This document shows positions 47,829 through 57,137 of a DNA stretch of 64,000 nucleotides, piece by piece. The notes under the pieces are model-generated. The model was not told the origin of the DNA, did no database searches, and saw only the letters and a list, made by a program, of their open reading frames with translations. A program made the position numbers and the translations under genes. This DNA comes from Sphingobacteriaceae bacterium (GTDB lineage Bacteria > Bacteroidota > Bacteroidia > Sphingobacteriales > Sphingobacteriaceae): contig CANHRG010000002.1 in assembly GCA_947463785.1 (NCBI GenBank), forward strand, positions 1 to 64,000, written 5' to 3'. Each line of letters begins with the position of its first letter. Positions within the stretch are counted from its first letter, which is position 1.

Positions 47829-50800
47829 ATGAAAAAAATTTTATGCCTAATTGCCCTTTTTGGCTTTTCTGCGGGTGTTTTTGCTCAGAAAAGCAGTAAA
47901 TCATACCTTGGGTCTAGTTCGAAGTATGCTTACGATAGTGTGCTTTACAGTAATTTAAAATACCGCTTGATCGGTCCATTCAGAGGAGGGAGGAGTGCTG
48001 CAGTAGTTGGTGATCCGAATCAGAAAAATGTGTTTTACATGGGCGCTACAGGCGGTGGTGTTTGGAAAACTTCGGACGGTGGCAGCAATTGGAAGAACAT
48101 TTCGGATAAGTATTTTGGCAGTACTATTGGTGCCCTTGCCTTAGCTCCATCCGATCCATCCATTATGTATGTTGGGCAAGGGGAAAATACCATGCGTGGT
48201 AATGTTAGCGAGGGTTTGGATGGCATGTGGAAGAGTGATGATGGAGGTAGAACCTGGAAAAATATTGGATTGAAAGATACCCGTCATATTGTGCGAATAG
48301 TCATTCATCCGAAAAACCCGGATATTGTTTGGGTAGCTGCAACCGGACATTTGTTTGGCCCAAATGAAGAGCGAGGAGTTTATAAAACTGTAGATGGAGG
48401 TAAAACCTGGAAACGGGTATTGTTCTCGAACAATTTAGCTGGAGCGGTTGATCTGGTGATGGAGCCTGGAAATCCGAAGGTGCTTTACGCAACTACCTGG
48501 CGTGTGATTAGAACACCTCACAGTATGGAAAGTGGTGGTGAGGGTAGTGGCCTTTGGAAAAGTACCGATGGTGGAGAAACTTGGAGAAATATTTCTCGAA
48601 ATAAAGGTTTGCCTAAAGATACCTTAGGTATTTTGGGTGTTGCGATAAGCCCATCCAATCCAGATCGGGTGTATAGTATTATTGAATCAAAAACCGGCGG
48701 TTTATTCCGTTCGGATGATGCCGGCGAGACTTGGATTAAGATGAATAGCGATAATGAAATTCGTCAGCGGGCTTGGTATTATAGCAAGGTTTTTGTAGAT
48801 CCAAAAAACGACAATCAGGTTTACGTGTTAAATGTAAGTTTCTTGCGTTCGAGAGATGGCGGAAGAAGTTTCCAACCAATTCGTACGCCACATAGCGATC
48901 ACCATGATTTATGGATTGACCCTAATGATCCGAACCGAATGATCGTGGCTGATGATGGTGGAGCTCAAGTTAGCTTTGACGGTGGCGCCAATTGGAGCGA
49001 TTACAATACACAACCCACGGCCCAGATTTATCGTGTAAGTACCGATAATCATTTCCCATATCGCATTTTAGGTGCCCAACAGGATAATTCGACCATTCGA
49101 ATTATGTCTAGAACTTACGGCGGTGCAATTACTAATGAAGATTGGGAATCGACTGCAGGAGCTGAATCTGGCTATGTGGTGGCCGATCCGCTAAATTCTG
49201 ATATTGTATATGGTGGTAATTATGGAGGTTATTTGTCTCGTTTAGATCACCGCACTGGCGAAAACAGAGCAGTTTCGGTTTGGCCGGATAATCCGATGGG
49301 TTCAGGTGCTGATGTGTTGAAGTACCGTTTCCAATGGAATTTCCCTATTTTCTTTTCACCAAATAATCCTAAGCGCTTATATGCGGCCGGAAATGTGTTG
49401 TTTAAAACCGAAAACGAAGGTCAGTTATGGGAAGCCATTAGTCCGGATTTGACCCGAAACGATAAGAGTAAGCAGGGTCCGAGCGGAGGTCCGATCACGA
49501 AAGATAATACCAGCGTGGAATATTACAGCACGATTTTCACCGCAACCGAGTCAGCTCAGGAGCCCGATTTGTTATGGTCAGGAAGTGATGATGGTTTGCT
49601 GTTTGTAAGTAAAGATGGTGGTAAGAACTGGCAAAATGTAACTCCAAAAGGAATGCCCGAGTGGATGATGTTCAACAGTATTGATGTTGATCCGTTTAGA
49701 AAAGGTGGTGCATATGTGGTTGGTACTCGTTATAAATCTGATGATTTTAGACCATACATTTATAAAACTGAGGATTATGGTAAATCTTGGAAATTAATAA
49801 CCAATGGTATTCCTTTCAATCATTTTGCAAGAGTAGTTCGTGCCGATCAAAAACGTGCGGGCTTATTGTATGCAGGAACCGAGTATGGGATGTATATTTC
49901 TTACGATGACGGTGCAAATTGGAAGCCTTTCCAACTGAATTTGCCAGAAGTGCCGATTACCGATTTAACGATCAAGGAAAACGATTTGATTGTGGCTACA
50001 CAAGGTCGTGCTTTCTGGGTATTGGATGATTTGTCTACTATCCAGCAATTGGCTGCTGGTATTGCTGCAAAAAACTTGCACGTATTTACTCCAAGCGAAA
50101 GTTACAGACGTGCCGGATTTGTAAATCCAAATGCCAAGAATGTAGGTCAAAATCCGCCGAATGGCGCTATTATTAATTATTATCTCAAGCAGGCTAGCGA
50201 TAGTACAAAAGTTTCTATTTCGTTGTATGACAGCAAAAACAAATGGGTAAGAACCTACAGTACTCAGGGTAAAGATGTTGAGAAGATTGAAGTAAAATCT
50301 GGAATGAATCAGTTTGTTTGGAATCTGGATTATCCGGCTGCTGAACGTGCTGATGGTATGATTTTATGGAATGGAGCGGTTGGGAGTCCGAAAGCAATTC
50401 CTGGTAAATACCGTGCTTTAATTGTTTCAGGTAAGGATACCGCATCTGTAGAATTTACGGTTAAGCCTGATCCAAATTATAGTATGACTGCCAAAGATTA
50501 CGAAGATCAGCTGAACTTCCTGATCCAGGTTAGAGATAAGTTTACTGAAACTCAGAAGGCGATTCAACAGATCCGAAAAATTCGCACTCAAATCAACGAT
50601 TTAGTGTTGAGCCGTGGTAAAGAAACTCCAAAAGAGGTAAAAGATAAAGCGGATATGATGGTTAAAAAACTGACCACCATTGAGGAAACGTTGTACCAAA
50701 CGAAGGCAAAAAGTGGTCAGGATGTGCTTAATTTCCCAATCCGATTAAACGATAAACTCTCGGGTGTATATGATGTAGCAGCTTCGGGTTATGCTGCACC

Positions 50801-50948
50801 AAGTAAGCAAGTGAAAGAAGTTTATGCTGAGCTTGCAGCACAAATTGATGCACAATTGAATCAGTTCAAGCAGATTAAAGATCAAGAAGTAAAAGCCTTA
50901 AACGAGTTGATTACGCAAAAAGCGGTACCGCTCATTAGGGTAAACTAG
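47829..50948 (+). CDS. Secreted VPS10/sortilin-like, Asp-box (BNR) beta-propeller protein
   Basis: Signal peptide; about 10 Asp-box repeats (VWKTSDGGSNWKN, MWKSDDGGRTWKN, VYKTVDGGKTWKR, LWKSTDGGETWRN, LFVSKDGGKNWQN...). Confidence 0.88.
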   Translation: MKKILCLIALFGFSAGVFAQKSSKSYLGSSSKYAYDSVLYSNLKYRLIGPFRGGRSAAVVGDPNQKNVFYMGATGGGVWKTSDGGSNWKNISDKYFGSTIGALALAPSDPSIMYVGQGENTMRGNVSEGLDGMWKSDDGGRTWKNIGLKDTRHIVRIVIHPKNPDIVWVAATGHLFGPNEERGVYKTVDGGKTWKRVLFSNNLAGAVDLVMEPGNPKVLYATTWRVIRTPHSMESGGEGSGLWKSTDGGETWRNISRNKGLPKDTLGILGVAISPSNPDRVYSIIESKTGGLFRSDDAGETWIKMNSDNEIRQRAWYYSKVFVDPKNDNQVYVLNVSFLRSRDGGRSFQPIRTPHSDHHDLWIDPNDPNRMIVADDGGAQVSFDGGANWSDYNTQPTAQIYRVSTDNHFPYRILGAQQDNSTIRIMSRTYGGAITNEDWESTAGAESGYVVADPLNSDIVYGGNYGGYLSRLDHRTGENRAVSVWPDNPMGSGADVLKYRFQWNFPIFFSPNNPKRLYAAGNVLFKTENEGQLWEAISPDLTRNDKSKQGPSGGPITKDNTSVEYYSTIFTATESAQEPDLLWSGSDDGLLFVSKDGGKNWQNVTPKGMPEWMMFNSIDVDPFRKGGAYVVGTRYKSDDFRPYIYKTEDYGKSWKLITNGIPFNHFARVVRADQKRAGLLYAGTEYGMYISYDDGANWKPFQLNLPEVPITDLTIKENDLIVATQGRAFWVLDDLSTIQQLAAGIAAKNLHVFTPSESYRRAGFVNPNAKNVGQNPPNGAIINYYLKQASDSTKVSISLYDSKNKWVRTYSTQGKDVEKIEVKSGMNQFVWNLDYPAAERADGMILWNGAVGSPKAIPGKYRALIVSGKDTASVEFTVKPDPNYSMTAKDYEDQLNFLIQVRDKFTETQKAIQQIRKIRTQINDLVLSRGKETPKEVKDKADMMVKKLTTIEETLYQTKAKSGQDVLNFPIRLNDKLSGVYDVAASGYAAPSKQVKEVYAELAAQIDAQLNQFKQIKDQEVKALNELITQKAVPLIRVN

Positions 50949-50958
50949 AATTGTAAAC

Positions 50959-50990
50959 AAAAAAGGCTCCTCAATTGAGGAGCCTTTTTT
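50959..50990. terminator. Bidirectional terminator between convergent genes
   Basis: Perfect palindrome AAAAAAGGCTCCTCAATTGAGGAGCCTTTTTT. Confidence 0.9.
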
Positions 50991-51005
50991 CATATTTGAG
51001 GTATA

Positions 51006-52394
51006 TTACAAGTGAATTACTTCACCGTAAGCATCTGCGGCAGCTTCCATAATCGCCTCACTCATGGTAGGGTGAGGGTGAACTGCTTTTACAATATCCA
51101 TACCCGTGGTTTCCAATTTGCGGGCAACAACTACTTCGGCAATCATTTCAGTTACATTGGCACCGATTAGGTGAGCCCCCAAGAACTCACCGTATTTAGC
51201 GTCGAAAATTACTTTCACGAAACCATCTTTAGCGCCAGCAGCACTTGCTTTACCTGATGCAGAGAATGGGAATTTTCCTACTTTGATTTCGTATCCTGCT
51301 TCTTTAGCGGCTTTTTCAGTATAACCTACCGAAGCAATTTCTGGAGAGCAGTACGTACATCCAGGAATGTTGTTGTAATTTAATGGTTCAGGATGATGTC
51401 CGGCAATTTTTTCAACGCAGATAATGCCTTCAGCAGAAGCCACGTGAGCCAAGGCCTGACCTTTCACAATATCACCAATGGCATATACACCAGGGATATT
51501 GGTTTGGTAAAAATCATCTACTAAAACACGGCCCTTATCGGTTTTTACACCTACTTCTTCTAAGCCAATGTTTTCAATATTTGGTGTTACGCCTACTGCA
51601 GATAAAACGATATCGCATTCGAGCGTTTCTACGCCGGTAGCAGTTTTAACTTGAACTTTACAGCCCTTACCTGAAGTGTCTACCGATTCAACATTAGCGC
51701 CGGTCATGATGGTTATACCAGCTTTTTTGAAACTTCTCAATAGTTGTTTAGAAATTTCCTCGTCTTCTACCGGAACAATGTTATCCAAGTATTCTACAAT
51801 GGTAACTTGTGTGCCAATTGAATTGTAGAAATAAGCAAACTCAACACCAATAGCTCCAGATCCCACTACAACCAATGATTTGGGTTGTTCAGGCAAAACC
51901 ATCGCTTGGCGGTAGCCAATTACTTTTTTGCCATCTTGTTTCAGATTAGGAAGTTCTCTAGAACGACCTCCAGTGGCTAGAATCGTATGCTTTGCAGTTA
52001 ATTCTTGGTTAGAACCATCGGCTCCTAAAACCTGAACTTTTCCGCCAGTTTTAATCTTCGCGGTACCCATGATGACATCGATTTTATTCTTTTTCATCAG
52101 GAATTGTATCCCTTTGCTCATGCCCTCTGCCACATCACGGCTACGTTTAACCACAGTTTTGAAATCAACTTCAGCTTGGTTAACTTTTAAACCGTACTCT
52201 TCAGCATGATTGATGTATTCAAAAACCTGAGCACTTTTCAACAAAGCCTTAGTCGGAATACAGCCCCAATTCAAGCAAATTCCACCTAATGATTCTTTCT
52301 CAATAATTGCAGTTTTTAAACCTAATTGAGCAGCACGGATAGCTGCAACATACCCTCCTGGGCCACTTCCAATAACTATTAGATCGTAATTCAT
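51006..52394 (-). CDS. lpdA: Dihydrolipoyl dehydrogenase
   Basis: YDLIVIGSGPGGYVAAIRAAQLGLKTAIIEKESLGGICLNWGCIPTKALL...HPHPTMSEAIMEAA. ATG at 52394 preferred; a TAGTTTTG box lies at 52424-52431. Confidence 0.97.
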   Translation of the reverse strand: MNYDLIVIGSGPGGYVAAIRAAQLGLKTAIIEKESLGGICLNWGCIPTKALLKSAQVFEYINHAEEYGLKVNQAEVDFKTVVKRSRDVAEGMSKGIQFLMKKNKIDVIMGTAKIKTGGKVQVLGADGSNQELTAKHTILATGGRSRELPNLKQDGKKVIGYRQAMVLPEQPKSLVVVGSGAIGVEFAYFYNSIGTQVTIVEYLDNIVPVEDEEISKQLLRSFKKAGITIMTGANVESVDTSGKGCKVQVKTATGVETLECDIVLSAVGVTPNIENIGLEEVGVKTDKGRVLVDDFYQTNIPGVYAIGDIVKGQALAHVASAEGIICVEKIAGHHPEPLNYNNIPGCTYCSPEIASVGYTEKAAKEAGYEIKVGKFPFSASGKASAAGAKDGFVKVIFDAKYGEFLGAHLIGANVTEMIAEVVVARKLETTGMDIVKAVHPHPTMSEAIMEAAADAYGEVIHL

Positions 52395-52423
52395 GTTTAT
52401 GCTAATCTGAAAAATTTGATCGT

Positions 52424-52431
52424 CAAAACTA
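52424..52431 (-). promoter_or_regulatory. -7 box of lpdA (TAGTTTTG on minus strand)
   Basis: caaaacta on plus strand, downstream (minus sense) of the longest-ORF start at 52451. Confidence 0.4.
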
Positions 52432-52614
52432 AGCAATTGCATTGGCACCATGAAATTGGAATCATCTCTTTAGCAGTTAAAAAGGCTTTAATTTTGAGTT
52501 TTGACAGTTTTTAACTGTATAAAACCGCTAAAATGTTGAAAACTATGCTCAATCTGTTTGCAATAATTTACAAATAGTTAATGTTTGCACAGCCAAACTT
52601 TGCCGGAAGCTGAT

Positions 52615-52622
52615 TATATTTG
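52615..52622 (+). promoter_or_regulatory. -7 box of TonB-dependent receptor gene (TATATTTG)
   Basis: TATATTTG 50 nt upstream of ATG 52673. Confidence 0.45.
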
Positions 52623-52672
52623 CGGTGTATAATTAAAAATACATCAATTAAACCATTTATTAACACCAAATT

Positions 52673-55600
52673 ATGATGAAAAAATTACTTTACTCATTGG
52701 TGCTTGTGTTTACGAGTGTAAGCTTGTTTGCTCAGGTTACCACAAGTAGTTTATCGGGTACGGTCAAAGATGCCAATGAAACTTTGATCGGTGCTTCCGT
52801 TAAAGCTATTCACACGCCAACCGGTACGGTTTATGGTGGCTCTACCAATGCAAACGGTAGATTTACTCTATCTAACCTACGTGTTGGTGGACCTTACACT
52901 ATTGAAGTTAGCTACCTAGGTTACCGTAGCTTCAAAGTAACTGATGTTTACCTGAAATTGGGTGAAACACTTACTTTGAATCCGGTATTGGAAGCTGGCG
53001 GTCAACAACTACAAGAAATTGTGGTAGTAGGTACTAAGGATAATGTATTTAACAGCAAGCGTACTGGTGCTGCAACAAGCATTAGTAAAGATCAGTTGGA
53101 AAAACTACCTACCTTAAACCGTTCATTGCAAGATTTTACCCGTTTAACTCCACAAGCTACAGGAACCAATTCATTTGGTGGAAACAACAACCGTTTCAAT
53201 AGCATTACTGTGGATGGTGCGGTAAACAATGACGTTTTTGGTTTAGCTTCATCTGGTACTCCGGGTGGTCAGGCAAACACGCAGCCTATCTCTCTAGATG
53301 CGATTCAAGAGATTCAGGTAGTGTTGGCACCATACGATGTTTCATTAGGTAACTTTACAGGTGGTGGTATCAATGCGGTTACTCGTTCTGGTACAAACCA
53401 ATTTGAGGGTTCTGCTTATTTCTTTGGTCGTAACGAAAGCACTTTAGGTCCTAACGTACTTACCAACTTGAAAACACCGGGTTATACCAATAACCAGTAT
53501 GGTTTCCGTGTAGGTGGTCCAATCATTAAAGATAAATTGTTCTTCTTCGTTAACGCTGAATCGCAACGCATTAAATCTCCTTTAATCAACAATGCTGGTG
53601 AAGCAGGTTCTGCCATTTCTTCAGCTACTGCTAAACAAATTGCTGATTATGCATTAGCTACTTGGGGATATGATGTAGGTTCTTACGGAGTACAGGATGC
53701 TCGTACAGAAAACGATAAAGTATTTGCAAAATTAGATTGGAACATCAATGCTAAAAACCAATTGACATTGCGTTACAACTACATCGAAGCATTTGATGAC
53801 AACATTTCAAGAAGTGCTACTTTGTTCCGTTTCGGAAATAATGCTTATAAATTTAACAACAAACAAAACGTAGGTGTTTTAGAATTGCGTTCTAAAATCA
53901 GCGATAGAGCTTCAAACAACTTAATTTTAGGCTACACCAGCGTTAGAGACTTCCGTACAACAGCGGGTCAATTGTTCCCATTCATTGAGATTAGAGCAAT
54001 TGACGGATTTGCTTCAAACACCGCACAAATTGGTTCTGAAAGAAGTTCAGTTGCCAACCAGTTAGATCAAGATGTAATTGAACTTACAGATAACTTCAAA
54101 TTGAGTTTAGGTAAGCACAACTTGACTTTAGGAACGCATAATGAGTTCTTCAAATTCCGCAACTTGTTTATGAACAACTACAATGGTCGTTGGACGTATA
54201 ACAACATGGCCGATTTCTTGGCTGGAAAGCCAAATCAAATCCAAGCCACGTATTCTGCTATTCCAGGTGTTGATAGACCAGAAGCTAAATTTACTGCTGC
54301 TCAGTTAGGTTTTTATGTTCAGGATGAATTCGAAGCTGCCAAAGGTTTAAAGTTAACTGCTGGTTTACGAATGGATTTGCCGGTATTTGGCGACAAGCCT
54401 TTGCGTAACAACTTAGTGGTTACCAATTTTGTTGGCATGGCAACAGACCGTACGCCTTCTCAAAAACCACTTTGGGCACCACGTTTAGGATTTAACTACG
54501 ATGTTAAAGGTGACCGTTCTATCCAAATTAGAGGTGGTTCTGGTATTTTCAGTGGACGTGTACCGTTTGTATGGTTGTCTAACCAATACTCAAACAGTGG
54601 TATGTTATTTAATGATATCAACAGAACTACATCTGTTGCATCACCGCTAACTTTTGTATCAGATCCAAACAACCAAAAGGCTGCTTTAATATCTCCAGTT
54701 GCTACTAAACAAATTAACTTAGTTACGCAAGATTTCAAAGTACCTCAAGTCTTCAGAAACAACTTGGCTGTTGATTTGAAACTTCCTTTTGGTATCACAG
54801 GTACTTTAGAAGGTATTTACTCTAAAACCTTGAATAACGTTGTTTATTCTGATATCAACTTATTGCCTTCTACTGCTAGCATTAACGCTGCTTTAACCAA
54901 CGGTAACGATACTCGTGCTGCTTACGGTGCAAAAGCTAACTCTACCAATTTTACTAACGTGTTATTGTTAAGCAACACGAATAAAGGTTATACCTACAGT
55001 ATTACTGGTCAGTTGCAAAAAGCATTTGATTTTGGTTTATCAGCAATGGTTGCTTATACCAGAAACAGAGCAACTTCTGTTAACGATGGTACCAGCAGTG
55101 TAGCATTCTCTAACTGGGAATTCGTACAAACTGTTAACTCACCAAACTCACCTGCTTTAGCTACGTCTAATTTCCAGACTAAAAATCGTGTAATTGGATC
55201 ATTAGATTATAAAATTAGCTACGGTAAGGGTAAAAACTTCTCAACCGGTTTCTCATTATTCTACATCGGTCGTTCAGGTCTTCCGTTCACCTATTTGTAT
55301 AATGGTGACTTGAATGGTGATGGAGCAAGATCTAATGACTTATTGTATGTTCCTCGTTTCCAAAGCGAGATGAAGTTTGTTGCATTGTCAGCTTCAGGAA
55401 ATTTACCTGCAATGACTGCTGATCAGCAGTGGGCTGCTTTCAATGCCTTCATTGAAAGTGATCCTTACTTGAGTACTAAGAGAGGTCAATATACTGAGCG
55501 TAACGGTGCTGAAACTCCTTGGGAAAATCAGTTCGATGTACGTATTACTCAGGATATAGGAGGTCTAGTTAAAGGCACTAAAAACCGTCTTCAACTTACT

Positions 55601-55810
55601 TTTGATATCATCAACGTAGGTAACTTGTTAAACAAAGAATGGGGTCGTCAGTATACTGTGAGCAACCAGGCAAATACCTTAGTAACTTATACAACCAGTT
55701 CAGGTGGTGGTTTCCAATTTAGACCTCCAGCTAACGGTTTAGGTTATGGAGTATCTGGTTTTGGTTCAGCTTGGTCAGGTCAATTCGGAGTAAGATACTT
55801 GTTCAACTAA
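52673..55810 (+). CDS. TonB-dependent receptor with N-terminal carboxypeptidase-regulatory-like domain (Oar-like)
   Basis: SGTVKDANETLIGASVKAIHTPTGTVYGGSTNANGRFTLSNLRVGGPYTIEVSYLGY; plug and barrel; C-terminal FGVRYLFN. Confidence 0.93.
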   Translation: MMKKLLYSLVLVFTSVSLFAQVTTSSLSGTVKDANETLIGASVKAIHTPTGTVYGGSTNANGRFTLSNLRVGGPYTIEVSYLGYRSFKVTDVYLKLGETLTLNPVLEAGGQQLQEIVVVGTKDNVFNSKRTGAATSISKDQLEKLPTLNRSLQDFTRLTPQATGTNSFGGNNNRFNSITVDGAVNNDVFGLASSGTPGGQANTQPISLDAIQEIQVVLAPYDVSLGNFTGGGINAVTRSGTNQFEGSAYFFGRNESTLGPNVLTNLKTPGYTNNQYGFRVGGPIIKDKLFFFVNAESQRIKSPLINNAGEAGSAISSATAKQIADYALATWGYDVGSYGVQDARTENDKVFAKLDWNINAKNQLTLRYNYIEAFDDNISRSATLFRFGNNAYKFNNKQNVGVLELRSKISDRASNNLILGYTSVRDFRTTAGQLFPFIEIRAIDGFASNTAQIGSERSSVANQLDQDVIELTDNFKLSLGKHNLTLGTHNEFFKFRNLFMNNYNGRWTYNNMADFLAGKPNQIQATYSAIPGVDRPEAKFTAAQLGFYVQDEFEAAKGLKLTAGLRMDLPVFGDKPLRNNLVVTNFVGMATDRTPSQKPLWAPRLGFNYDVKGDRSIQIRGGSGIFSGRVPFVWLSNQYSNSGMLFNDINRTTSVASPLTFVSDPNNQKAALISPVATKQINLVTQDFKVPQVFRNNLAVDLKLPFGITGTLEGIYSKTLNNVVYSDINLLPSTASINAALTNGNDTRAAYGAKANSTNFTNVLLLSNTNKGYTYSITGQLQKAFDFGLSAMVAYTRNRATSVNDGTSSVAFSNWEFVQTVNSPNSPALATSNFQTKNRVIGSLDYKISYGKGKNFSTGFSLFYIGRSGLPFTYLYNGDLNGDGARSNDLLYVPRFQSEMKFVALSASGNLPAMTADQQWAAFNAFIESDPYLSTKRGQYTERNGAETPWENQFDVRITQDIGGLVKGTKNRLQLTFDIINVGNLLNKEWGRQYTVSNQANTLVTYTTSSGGGFQFRPPANGLGYGVSGFGSAWSGQFGVRYLFN

Positions 55811-55830
55811 TACAGAGTAATCTACTCAAT

Positions 55831-55864
55831 AAAAAAGCCCTTCGAAATTTCGAAGGGCTTTTTT
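55831..55864. terminator. Bidirectional terminator between convergent genes
   Basis: Near-perfect palindrome AAAAAAGCCCTTCGAAATTTCGAAGGGCTTTTTT. Confidence 0.92.
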
Positions 55865-55891
55865 ATTGCTGTGATTTTTTAGATGAGTTGT

Positions 55892-57070
55892 TTAATGGTA
55901 AGTAAACTCTCCAAACTCAGAACGAATGGTCACTTGCTTCTGATTGGCATTTTCAACACGGCCAATTATTTGCGCATCAATACCAAACGATTCTGAAATA
56001 GCAATCAAATTACCTGCAATAGTTTCAGGCACATACAACTCCATACGATGTCCCATATTGAATACCTTATACATTTCCTGCCAATCGGTAGTGGATTGCT
56101 CCTGTATCAATTTAAACAATGGCGGCACCGGGAATAAATTATCCTTGATGATGTGCAAGTTGTCTATAAAGTGCAAGACCTTGGTTTGAGCGCCGCCGCT
56201 GCAATGTACCATCCCGTGAATTTCAGAGCGGTATTGATCGAGTATTTTTTTAATCACAGGGGCATAGGTTCGGGTAGGCGAGAGCACTAATTTCCCTGAG
56301 CTAACCGTATTTCCTCCAGAGATTTCTATTAAATCAGTCAGTCTTTTGTTTCCTGCAAAAATGAGTTCATATGGGACTGCCGGGTCGTAACTTTCCGGAT
56401 ATTTCTCAGCCACATATTTATGAAACACATCGTGGCGTGCGGAAGTTAAACCATTTGAGCCCATGCCACCATTATACTCCTTCTCATACGAAGCTTGACC
56501 ATAAGAAGCAAGACCAACAATAACATCCCCGGCCTGAATGCGATCATTCGATATCACCTCAGAGCGTTTCATTCGGCAGGTTACGGTCGAATCAACAATA
56601 ATCGTTCGCACCAAATCGCCCACGTCAGCGGTTTCGCCTCCAGTAGAATAGATACCAATACCCAGGGCTCTGAGCGCAGCTAGTATTTCCTCTGTTCCAT
56701 TAATGATTTCGGCAATTACTTCGCCCGGTATTAGGTTTTTGTTCCGACCAATGGTAGAAGATAAAAGAATGTTATCGGTCGCACCAACACAAAGCAAATC
56801 ATCCAGATTCATAATAATGGCATCTTGGGCAATGCCATTCCAAACCGACAAATCACCCGTTTCTCTCCAATACACATAAGCCAAAGATGACTTTGTGCCT
56901 GCACCATCCGCATGCATAATATTGCACCAATCGGCATCGCCACCTAAAATATCAGGGATAATCTTGCAGAAGGCTTTTGGATAAAGACCCTTATCTATGT
57001 TTTTGATCGCCGCATGAACGTCTTCCTTGCCGGCCGAAACGCCGCGTTGCTGATATTTTTGGTCGGACAT
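55892..57070 (-). CDS. purM: Phosphoribosylformylglycinamidine cyclo-ligase (AIR synthase)
   Basis: YQQRGVSAGKEDVHAAIKNIDKG...HADGAGTKSSLAYVYWRETGDLSVWNGIAQDAIIMNLDDLLCVGA...STGGETADVGDLVRTII. Confidence 0.92.
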   Translation of the reverse strand: MSDQKYQQRGVSAGKEDVHAAIKNIDKGLYPKAFCKIIPDILGGDADWCNIMHADGAGTKSSLAYVYWRETGDLSVWNGIAQDAIIMNLDDLLCVGATDNILLSSTIGRNKNLIPGEVIAEIINGTEEILAALRALGIGIYSTGGETADVGDLVRTIIVDSTVTCRMKRSEVISNDRIQAGDVIVGLASYGQASYEKEYNGGMGSNGLTSARHDVFHKYVAEKYPESYDPAVPYELIFAGNKRLTDLIEISGGNTVSSGKLVLSPTRTYAPVIKKILDQYRSEIHGMVHCSGGAQTKVLHFIDNLHIIKDNLFPVPPLFKLIQEQSTTDWQEMYKVFNMGHRMELYVPETIAGNLIAISESFGIDAQIIGRVENANQKQVTIRSEFGEFTYH

Positions 57071-57105
57071 GCTGTAAAGTTAGGAATTAGGCAAAAGAAT
57101 CCAAT

Positions 57106-57132
57106 AAAAAACCCCGCTCGGGCGGGGTTTTT
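57106..57132. terminator. GC-rich terminator between purM and glutamine synthetase gene
   Basis: AAAAACCCCGC-TCGG-GCGGGGTTTTT. Confidence 0.88.
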
Positions 57133-57137
57133 GTTTT

